Position numbers and translations under genes: made by a program. From Actinomycetota bacterium (GTDB lineage: Bacteria; Actinomycetota; AC-67), in the NCBI GenBank assembly GCA_041658565.1, contig JBAZZY010000011.1, positions 1-64,000 on the forward strand: a DNA stretch of 64,000 bases, written 5' to 3'. Below, piece after piece: positions 1-6,186 of the stretch. The stretch's first letter is position 1, and each line of letters opens with the position of its first letter. Below the pieces are notes generated by a model. The model saw only the letters and a program-made list of their open reading frames with translations, had not been told where the DNA came from and searched no databases.

Positions 1-303
1 GCGGTCGGACCCGTACTCGGCGGGATCCTTGCGACTGCCGCGACTGTTCAGACCGTCTGGAAGGGGGCGCTGCTGCTGTTCGTCTACTCGCTGGGAATGG
101 GAGTTCCGTTCCTGCTGCTGGCGCTGGGATCGACTGGGACGGGACGGGCGTTCCGATTCCTGCGCAGGAGGCGGTCGGCAATCGAGCGCGTCGGCGGCGT
201 AGTTCTGCTGGGCATGGGCACGCTGCTGGTGACCGGTCGATGGGAGCAGATGTTCATCCCGCTCATCCGCTGGGTCTCCAACCGAGGCTGGCCGCCCATC
301 TAG
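1..303 (+). CDS. CcdA-like cytochrome c biogenesis membrane protein, C-terminal part
   Basis: The reading frame is open from the first base to the TAG at 301-303, so the 5' end lies outside the window. The visible 100 residues begin with GPVLGGIL, the proline-containing helix motif typical of the CcdA/DsbD transmembrane family. A second hydrophobic segment (YSLGMGVPFLLLAL), a basic loop and a third helix near the C-terminus follow. Family members move reducing equivalents across the membrane to periplasmic or extracellular thioredoxin-like proteins used in cytochrome c maturation or metal resistance. The cysteine-bearing helices are not in the visible part. The gene runs convergently into three small membrane or secreted genes that may belong to the same function. 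Confidence 0.8.
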   Translation, partial: AVGPVLGGILATAATVQTVWKGALLLFVYSLGMGVPFLLLALGSTGTGRAFRFLRRRRSAIERVGGVVLLGMGTLLVTGRWEQMFIPLIRWVSNRGWPPI

Positions 304-304
304 A

Positions 305-595
305 TCACTTGTCGGTCCCTTGGTTTCGAACCGAACGATGACAGGTCGGCCCGGCCCCGTTCCCCGAGTGTGCTGTGTCCGGCTGGTTGCCCGGCGCCCG
401 GTCGTCATTCTTCGTCCCGCCGTGCCTTCCCATGCCGCCGTGCATGCTCATCATCATGAGCGGACACAGGAGGAGTAGCCCGAGCGAAAGGACGGTACTC
501 AGTCGCACTTCGAAGAGTCCAACCGCGATCGCGACGGCACCGAGCCCCACAACCGCCAACTGCACCTTGCGTCGGTTCACTTGGTTTGCAGCCAT
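305..595 (-). CDS. Small membrane protein, DUF2933-like
   Basis: This 96-residue protein has two short hydrophobic segments (about residues 11-27 and 31-48). A CPLMMMSMHGGMG motif rich in Met, His and Gly follows, then a polar tail. A Cys-Pro-Leu-Met motif followed by a Met/His-rich run is typical of DUF2933-type small membrane proteins, often found near metal-handling genes. It is the last of three minus-strand genes in a row and ends one base after the convergent CcdA stop. The family call comes from motif memory only; metal binding is suggested by the His and Met residues but not shown. Confidence 0.55.
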   Translation of the reverse strand: MAANQVNRRKVQLAVVGLGAVAIAVGLFEVRLSTVLSLGLLLLCPLMMMSMHGGMGRHGGTKNDDRAPGNQPDTAHSGNGAGPTCHRSVRNQGTDK

Positions 596-680
596 CGCCC
601 CTCCATCTATCTGTCTGCCCTCACCGTAGACGCAACATGTAAGGGCGGAATGAAGACTCCAGGGTCTTGGACAAGCTCCT

Positions 681-1127
681 CTAGATCTCCCAGTTCAATA
701 CCACGGGCTCCGCAAAGCCCTCGAGGGTCAGCGTGAGGATTCCGTTCGTGGGGCCTCCACGCGAGAACGCAAGGACTCCGGAGCGGTGGTGGCCACCGGG
801 CGGATCACCCGTCCATGTCCCGCCTGCCCACGCGAGACCTGCAATCTCCAGTCGGCCCCGCGGTGTCATGCCGAGATTCCCGCTGTGCGTTGTCAGTTCC
901 ACCTGAAATCGAATGCCGGAGGTGTCGAGTTGACGTGGTCGCACCTCGATCTCGATCGAGCCGACGGACACGGTTCTCGTCGGGAGCGACGCGGCGGTTG
1001 CCTGCTTGTTCGTGCGACTCCGCAGAGCCACCGCGACCGCGAGCGTGACGAGGAGGACGGCGCCGACGGCAACAGCGACGATCCATCGTTTCGCCCTTGT
1101 ATCCGGCTTGATCTCGGTCGCATCCAT
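681..1127 (-). CDS. Membrane-anchored exported protein of unknown function
   Basis: The start at 1127 was chosen because GAAAGAGGA lies just upstream; the frame stays open further but without codon-like sequence. The 148-residue product has one N-terminal membrane anchor (about residues 14-34) and an extracytoplasmic domain. That domain contains a VELTTHSGNL stretch and WTGDPPGGHHRSGVLAF. I recall the THS plus PPGGHHR-SGVL pattern from small uncharacterised proteins near copper or redox genes. The paired histidines could bind metal. It lies 14 bases after the gene starting at 1633, probably in one operon. No specific function is assigned. Confidence 0.6.
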   Translation of the reverse strand: MDATEIKPDTRAKRWIVAVAVGAVLLVTLAVAVALRSRTNKQATAASLPTRTVSVGSIEIEVRPRQLDTSGIRFQVELTTHSGNLGMTPRGRLEIAGLAWAGGTWTGDPPGGHHRSGVLAFSRGGPTNGILTLTLEGFAEPVVLNWEI

Positions 1128-1141
1128 TCTCGGGTCCTCTT

Positions 1142-1633
1142 TCAATGCCGGATTCGGCGCAGTCGTCCGGCGGCCACCGTCACGCCGACGGCGTTCGCTC
1201 CGATGCCGCCGAGCATGAAAGCAATCCGGTAGTCGGTTAGGAACGCTGCGGCTCCCGTTGCTCCCGCGAACGGGGCGAGGTCGGCGATGTGATGCGCGCA
1301 ACACGCGATCATCCCGACTGCCGACGATCCGGCGCCCGTTGTCCCTGCGGCCGCGACCGCGCGCCCCATTGAACGCCGCCGCCGAAGTTCGGCCATCAGG
1401 CCGACCTGGAGCCCGAACCCGGCGATGATCGGCGTGAGGAAGTACCAGTCTTCTCGCGTCTGCCGCACGAGATGATCGAGCGAACCCGATGCCGCGCCGA
1501 CGACGCCTGCGTAGAAGGCTGCGAGCGCCGCGGCGCCGATGACGCCCATGCGAACGCTGCGCAAGTGTGACCGCGTGGGCGTCATATGGCGCGCACGGGC
1601 GGCCGACTCGTCGGCGGTGGCGGATTCGTCCAT
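1142..1633 (-). CDS. Multi-pass membrane protein with an ACCAHH motif
   Basis: The 163-residue protein has about four hydrophobic segments. A conserved-looking loop reads MIACCAHHIADLAPFAG, with a double Cys and double His that could coordinate a metal or heme at the membrane. It heads a three-gene minus-strand group that converges on a CcdA-type thiol transporter gene. That context fits extracytoplasmic redox or metal handling, but this is inference. Met at 1585 is an alternative start; neither start has a strong ribosome binding site. I recognise the CAHH pattern as recurring in uncharacterised actinobacterial proteins but cannot name the family. Confidence 0.6.
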   Translation of the reverse strand: MDESATADESAARARHMTPTRSHLRSVRMGVIGAAALAAFYAGVVGAASGSLDHLVRQTREDWYFLTPIIAGFGLQVGLMAELRRRRSMGRAVAAAGTTGAGSSAVGMIACCAHHIADLAPFAGATGAAAFLTDYRIAFMLGGIGANAVGVTVAAGRLRRIRH

Positions 1634-1712
1634 GTCGTGAGGAACCCTACGAGGCGCGGATGAAGACGCTGTGAAGATCGACGTGCCGGGGATGAAGACG
1701 GCGCGGGGTCGG

Positions 1713-3656
1713 CTACGTCAGGGAGTCCGCGAGGCGCGCGGCGTTGCGCGCGACCATGGCCATGATCGTCACCTGTGGGTTCACCCGAGTCGAGGACGGC
1801 ATGATCGATCCGTCCAAGATCCACAAACCGGGCACGTCCCACACCTTCCCCCATGGGTCGGTCACAGATGTGCGCGGGTCTGCGCCGGCGCGCGCCGTTC
1901 CCATCGGGTGGTACGCCGACAACTTCAGGTCCGAACGACGCCAGTGGCCTTCGCGGATCTTCGACACGTCTTCACGCGAATGGATCGTCGGCAATCCCGG
2001 CAACATTGGGAAGACGGTCCTTGCGCCGGCGGCGAAGAAGATGTCGGACGTGAACGCGATGGCCTCTACCACTTTCGCGGTGTCCTCGCGCGAGAGGTTG
2101 TAGCGCATCAGCGCTTGGTTCCCGAGCGGACGGATGTGTCCGTTCGGACCGTCGCTGATGATCGAGCCGACGGAAGCCATGTTTGGGTACTGAGCGAACA
2201 ACTCCTTGTACTCGGCACCGGTTCCCGGGATCGAGCTTGCCGAGTACGTGATCCCAGGCGGCGGGAACGTGGACTCAAGCAAGATGCCTTCGTCGATCTT
2301 GTGATCGACGAAGTAGCCCTGTACTGCGCCACGCCACGCGCGCAAGTCCTCATCGAACAGTGCTGTGACGCCGGCGCCGGGGTGGATTACGAAGTTCCGG
2401 CCGAGTTGGCCGGACGAGTCGGCGATCCCCTGGCGCAGCAACAGTGCCGGCGTGTGCACCGCTCCGGCGGCCACGACGGTGGCGCGCGCCCGCACGCGCA
2501 ACGTCCCGCGGCGCTTGTCGGTGTCGGGGTCGCGAACTTCCGCAATGACGCCGACCGCGCGCTCGTTCTCGATCCAGACTTTGCGCGCGCGCACGTGTGC
2601 GTAGATCACGGCACCGTTTGCGACGGCGCGCGGCAGGTACGACACGTGCATTGCTTGCTTGGCGTCCACCGGGCACCCGAAGTTGCACGGACCGTGACCG
2701 TGGCATCCGCGCGCGTTGCGTCGGATCGGTCCGCCCGAGAGCCCCAGTTCGGCCGCGCCGCGGCGCAGAACTTCGGCGTTCATGCCTGCCGCGCCGTCCG
2801 GTATCGGCTGAACGCCGATGACATCCTCGACCACGTCGAACCACGGTTCCATATCCTCGGGCGTCACGTCGGGAAGTCCGGACTTCGACCATTCGTCCAG
2901 GACGCCGGCGGGTGTGCGATGGCACGTTCCGGAGTTCACCACGGTAGTTCCGCCGACGACGCGGCCCAGAGGCAACTGGATCGCCGGCGCTCCGATCGTT
3001 CCGGTCATGGCTTGGTCGCGGTACAGGTCGATCGCGCGGTCGATCGCGCGCCGTCCACGGAAGTTCTCGCGGTTGTAAGCACCGCCTTCTTCGAGCAGCA
3101 CGACGCGCAGCCCGGCGCGCGCCAGCGTCTCGGCGGCGACCGCCCCCCCCGCGCCGGTCCCGATGATCGCGACGTCGGCGTCGATGGTCTGAGATCGCAC
3201 GTCGGGGTACTGAACGACATCGAGATTCACGGCCGCCGGGACGGTGCTCCAGTCAAGCGGCAGCAGCGGCTCTTCCCGGTAACCGATCGCCGCACTGATG
3301 TCCGGGTGGCTTGCGTAGGCGATCGCAACCAGCGTGCGAACGCCTCCGAGGGCCTCCTTGATCGCGCGCGCCTTGCGGCCCTTACGGTTTGAAGCCAGCC
3401 ATTGGTCGCGCGCGTCCGGCGACATCGAGTGCAGCAGGCGGGGGTGGGCGGAGAGCAACGGCGCAACTTCGACGCCGGCGATCATCGCGCGCACGAGTCT
3501 GCGCGCAGTAGGGCTAAAGCGCGACAACATGTCGTCGATGTCGGCGGCCAGATTGAGTTCCGAGGCACTCTGGGGGATGGCGCCGCCCTCGGGGACGAGC
3601 GCGTCGGCGATAGCTTCGAGCGCGCGGAACTCCAGCCGAGTCAGTGTTCGTCCCAT
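1713..3656 (-). CDS. GMC-family FAD oxidoreductase (alcohol or sterol oxidase/dehydrogenase type)
   Basis: This 647-residue flavoprotein has a helical N-terminal region (about 1-150) resembling the small gluconate-dehydrogenase-like domain seen in long-chain alcohol oxidases. The Rossmann FAD motif is at 161-171 (DVAIIGTGAGG), followed by the LLEEGG ribose-binding end. Near the C-terminus, HPMGTARAG carries the catalytic His and STRVNPQVTIMAMVARNAA closes the FAD site, as in the GMC family. Such enzymes oxidise primary alcohols or sterols. A CxxxGC cysteine cluster (GCHGHGPCNFGCP) in the middle is notable. No signal peptide is visible, so it is probably cytosolic or peripheral. It has no obvious operon partner; the next minus-strand gene upstream ends 67 bases away. 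Confidence 0.85.
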   Translation of the reverse strand: MGRTLTRLEFRALEAIADALVPEGGAIPQSASELNLAADIDDMLSRFSPTARRLVRAMIAGVEVAPLLSAHPRLLHSMSPDARDQWLASNRKGRKARAIKEALGGVRTLVAIAYASHPDISAAIGYREEPLLPLDWSTVPAAVNLDVVQYPDVRSQTIDADVAIIGTGAGGAVAAETLARAGLRVVLLEEGGAYNRENFRGRRAIDRAIDLYRDQAMTGTIGAPAIQLPLGRVVGGTTVVNSGTCHRTPAGVLDEWSKSGLPDVTPEDMEPWFDVVEDVIGVQPIPDGAAGMNAEVLRRGAAELGLSGGPIRRNARGCHGHGPCNFGCPVDAKQAMHVSYLPRAVANGAVIYAHVRARKVWIENERAVGVIAEVRDPDTDKRRGTLRVRARATVVAAGAVHTPALLLRQGIADSSGQLGRNFVIHPGAGVTALFDEDLRAWRGAVQGYFVDHKIDEGILLESTFPPPGITYSASSIPGTGAEYKELFAQYPNMASVGSIISDGPNGHIRPLGNQALMRYNLSREDTAKVVEAIAFTSDIFFAAGARTVFPMLPGLPTIHSREDVSKIREGHWRRSDLKLSAYHPMGTARAGADPRTSVTDPWGKVWDVPGLWILDGSIMPSSTRVNPQVTIMAMVARNAARLADSLT

Positions 3657-3723
3657 GCTCGTCTCCCCGTTAGCGAGTTCCGCGGAACGTTAGCGCCCCA
3701 GCCGCCCACGAAACAAGAAACGG

Positions 3724-4413
3724 TCACTCGCGGTCGGGTTCGGCGCGCCAGCGGTAACCCATTCCGGGCAGCGTGATGATCCATCGGGCGCGCGCCGGAT
3801 CATCACCGAGCTTCTGCCGCAGCTGGCGAACGAAGACCCGGAGGGTTTCGCTGCCGTACCCGGATCCCCACACCTTGCGCAGCAACCACTGGTGAGTCAG
3901 CAGTTTTCCCGGGTTGGTGACCATGGCTTCCAGGAGGCGGTACTCCGTCGGAGTGAGTTCAACGGATATCCCGCTCAGCAATACCAGTTGCCTGCTCAAA
4001 TCGACTTCGAGTTCGCCGAAGTGAAGGACTGCGGGCAGGTCCTCGCCGCCGGCGCGTCGCTGAGTCGCGCGCACCCGCGCGAGCAACTCCTCCATCGCGA
4101 ACGGTTTCACGACGAAGTCGTCTGCTCCGGCGTCCAGAGCGGAGATCTTGTCTTCTTGCGACTCGCGAACGCTCAGCACTATTACGGGCACTTTCGTCCA
4201 CGAGCGCATCCGCCGGATGACCTCGTGCCCATCGATGCCCGGCAACCCAAGATCGAGAACAAGCAGATCGACATCCGTACTCGCAAGGGTTGCTAGGGCC
4301 GTTTCCCCGTTGCCGGCGGTGAGGACTTCGTAGCCGCGCGCGCGCAGGCTCGTTCCCACGGCCCGCAAGATCTGCGGGTCGTCATCGACGACGAGAATGC
4401 GAGTCGCGGGCAT
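3724..4413 (-). CDS. KdpE-like OmpR-family response regulator
   Basis: The 229-residue protein has a receiver domain with acidic pocket D10/D11/D12, phospho-acceptor D54 (LLVLDLGLPG), and conserved Lys at 103 in VVKPF. A winged-helix DNA-binding domain follows from about residue 130 (LTPTEYRLLEAMVTNPGKLLTHQWLLRKVWG...). The C-terminus (MGYRW) matches the KdpE subfamily. It lies three bases after the stop of the sensor kinase gene and is surely cotranscribed with it. The usual kdpFABC target operon is absent here; the nearest candidate target is the divergent KimA-like potassium permease operon. Confidence 0.9.
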   Translation of the reverse strand: MPATRILVVDDDPQILRAVGTSLRARGYEVLTAGNGETALATLASTDVDLLVLDLGLPGIDGHEVIRRMRSWTKVPVIVLSVRESQEDKISALDAGADDFVVKPFAMEELLARVRATQRRAGGEDLPAVLHFGELEVDLSRQLVLLSGISVELTPTEYRLLEAMVTNPGKLLTHQWLLRKVWGSGYGSETLRVFVRQLRQKLGDDPARARWIITLPGMGYRWRAEPDRE

Positions 4414-4416
4414 ATG

Positions 4417-5829
4417 TCAACCTCCGGAAGGCAAGTTGAAGATGACTGTAGTTCCGCCGCCGGGGGTTCCTTCGATGCGGATTTGACCTCCGTGCGCGAC
4501 GACGATCGCGCGCGCGATGGAAAGGCCGAGGCCGGTGCCGGAACCCGGTTCCTTGCCGCGCACGAAAGCGTCGAATGCGGTCGAACGTTGCTCCGGCGGA
4601 ATCCCCGGACCCGTGTCGGCCACTCGAACCTCGAGGGTGTCGTGCCATTCGGCGGCAGCGACGGTAATGCGTGAGCCTGGGGGAGAGAACTTGGCCGCGT
4701 TCTCCAGCAAGTTGGTTAGGACCTGATCGATCTGCAGGACGTCCATGGGAACATCCGGGATGTCCTCCCGCACGCGCAGGAGGATCTCATGAGGCGACAG
4801 CATCGGTTGCAGCCTTGCCACGACGCCTTCGATCACATCTACAATTGCAGCGGGCGACTTGGTCGGAACGAGCGCGCCCGCGCGAATCCTCGCGAGATCC
4901 ATGAGGTTTCCCACCAAACGATTCAAGCGCTCGGCTTCGTGGCGAATAGTGGCCAGCAATTCGCTGCGATCTGTGTCGCTGAAGCTTGTCTGTTCGTCCT
5001 GCAGGCTTGTGACCGCCGCGGTGATGGATGCGAGTGGTGTGCGCAGGTCGTGGGTGACCGAGGAGAACAAGGCCGCGCGCAGGTTGCTCTCTTCGGCCTC
5101 GACGTGAGCCCGGCGCGCCTCGTCGGCGAGTCTCATCCGCTCCAACGCCAGTGCCATTTGCGTCGCGAAAGAGCGGATGACCTCGCGCTCTTCCTGACTC
5201 AACCCCGCGCGCGAGGTGATCGTGATCCGTCCGACTTCCAAAGCGCCGGAAGTCATTGAGAACTCCTCGGCTTGTCCCTCGGTGTCGATCGATCCCTTGG
5301 GCTGAACGACCAGCGGGGAGGAGTCCGAATCAGTCGACACCTCGCACCGCAAGAGACCGAGCAGGTCCGTGATCGCCTCCGCGAAACTGCGCAGAACCGC
5401 GCGCGGCGGTTCCCCCGACAGTAGGCGGCCGGACAAGTGATGCAGCAAGCGCGCTTCTCGCTCGCGGCGTTCGGCGCGCGCCCGTTGCCCCAACGCGGTT
5501 GAGATCAGCGCGCCGACGACTGCCGAGACAACCAGGAATACGAGCAGAGCGACGAAGTCCTCGGACTTAGCGACGCTGAAAGTCAGGCGAGGGGGCGTGA
5601 AGAAGAAATTGAGTCCGAGGAAAGCTAGGAGCGATGCAGCCAGTCCTGCCCATATCCCGGCGGGCGCCGAGAGCATCACTGCAAGCACATAAGCAAGGGC
5701 TGCGACTGTGGGCGAGATCTCTCCGGGGAGCAGTGCGAGCGCAGTGATGGCTCCGGTCGCCAGCACCGGCAGCAGGGCGCGCGGGATCCTTCCGAGTTCG
5801 CCGCCGGGGCGTTCCGCTGAGGAGCTCAT
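4417..5829 (-). CDS. KdpD-like sensor histidine kinase lacking the N-terminal KdpD/Usp sensor domains
   Basis: Counted from ATG 5829, the protein has 470 residues. A four-helix DUF4118-type membrane region (about 17-115) carries NFFFTPPRLTFSVAKSEDFVAL, very like KdpD. A GAF-like linker, a HisKA domain with H260 in VTHDLRTPL, and an HATPase domain (LLENAAKFS, DTGPGIP, GTGLGLSI) follow. The large cytosolic N-terminal KdpD and universal-stress domains of canonical KdpD are missing. An in-frame GTG at 5868 would add 13 residues, but an inverted repeat covers it and neither start has a strong Shine-Dalgarno. The partner regulator follows three bases downstream. Confidence 0.88.
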   Translation of the reverse strand: MSSSAERPGGELGRIPRALLPVLATGAITALALLPGEISPTVAALAYVLAVMLSAPAGIWAGLAASLLAFLGLNFFFTPPRLTFSVAKSEDFVALLVFLVVSAVVGALISTALGQRARAERREREARLLHHLSGRLLSGEPPRAVLRSFAEAITDLLGLLRCEVSTDSDSSPLVVQPKGSIDTEGQAEEFSMTSGALEVGRITITSRAGLSQEEREVIRSFATQMALALERMRLADEARRAHVEAEESNLRAALFSSVTHDLRTPLASITAAVTSLQDEQTSFSDTDRSELLATIRHEAERLNRLVGNLMDLARIRAGALVPTKSPAAIVDVIEGVVARLQPMLSPHEILLRVREDIPDVPMDVLQIDQVLTNLLENAAKFSPPGSRITVAAAEWHDTLEVRVADTGPGIPPEQRSTAFDAFVRGKEPGSGTGLGLSIARAIVVAHGGQIRIEGTPGGGTTVIFNLPSGG

Positions 5830-5847
5830 GGTCTCAGCCTGAGTCTG

Positions 5848-5882
5848 TCCCCGTCCGGGCGACTGCACAAGTCGGACGGGGA
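5848..5882. promoter_or_regulatory. Interrupted inverted repeat between the kinase and the divergent permease operon
   Basis: TCCCCGTCC and GACT on the left pair with AGTC and GGACGGGGA on the right. The left arm has a four-base GGGC insertion, and a five-base loop separates the arms. It overlaps the possible GTG start of the kinase and lies in the short divergent promoter region, so it could be an operator or an RNA hairpin in the kinase leader. No T-run follows in either direction, so a terminator is unlikely. Confidence 0.4.
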
Positions 5883-5901
5883 TTTGATCCTCACAACTTC
5901 C

Positions 5902-5929
5902 TTACGGCGTACGGCTAATCCCTTACGCG
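5902..5929. promoter_or_regulatory. Four-heptad TTACGGC-like array in the divergent promoter
   Basis: Four consecutive 7-base blocks read TTACGGC, GTACGGC, TAATCCC, TTACGCG. Three share TACG at the same position, and the CCTTACG words start exactly 21 bases apart, about two DNA turns. OmpR/KdpE-type regulators often bind short direct repeats, so this may be the regulator's site. This is pattern inference only. Confidence 0.25.
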
Positions 5930-5976
5930 CGCGCAACGGCTTGCTCCCGAGAATGATCGTAGGAGGCACGATTGTC

Positions 5977-6186
5977 ATGACGGACGGATTCGTTGCAGGA
6001 ATCGTCGTAGGGATCATCGTCGGCATGCTCTTCGGCCCCGTGCTCCGGTCGTACCTCGTTTGGCGAGAGTGGAAGAGGGCGTCGCAGCCGGCCGAGTTGA
6101 TCGACGAAATTATCGAAAGAATGGGGCCGGCGCGCGGACCGGACCCAGCGAAGGTGAAGGCATCGGGTCGGCGGGCGGCCCGATGA
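5977..6186 (+). CDS. Small single-pass membrane protein
   Basis: The start at 5977 is set by AGGAGG at 5961-5966, ten bases upstream. The 69-residue product has one N-terminal membrane helix with Gly-rich spacing (FVAGIVVGIIVGMLFGPVL), then a basic and amphipathic cytosolic tail containing LIDEIIERMGPARG. The helix resembles YtxH-type small membrane proteins. Its stop overlaps the ATG of the potassium permease gene (ATGA), so the two are translationally coupled. It may be an accessory subunit of the permease; no function can be read directly. Confidence 0.6.
   Translation: MTDGFVAGIVVGIIVGMLFGPVLRSYLVWREWKRASQPAELIDEIIERMGPARGPDPAKVKASGRRAAR

Noticed and set aside
1671..3392. Long plus-strand open frame (573 codons) opposite the GMC gene
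   Set aside because: It is a GC-driven antisense shadow; the minus frame has the full GMC motif set and this frame has no recognisable domain.
5870..5976. A cyclic-di-AMP (ydaO) riboswitch before the KimA-like operon
   Set aside because: The leader is too short and none of the conserved motifs could be found.
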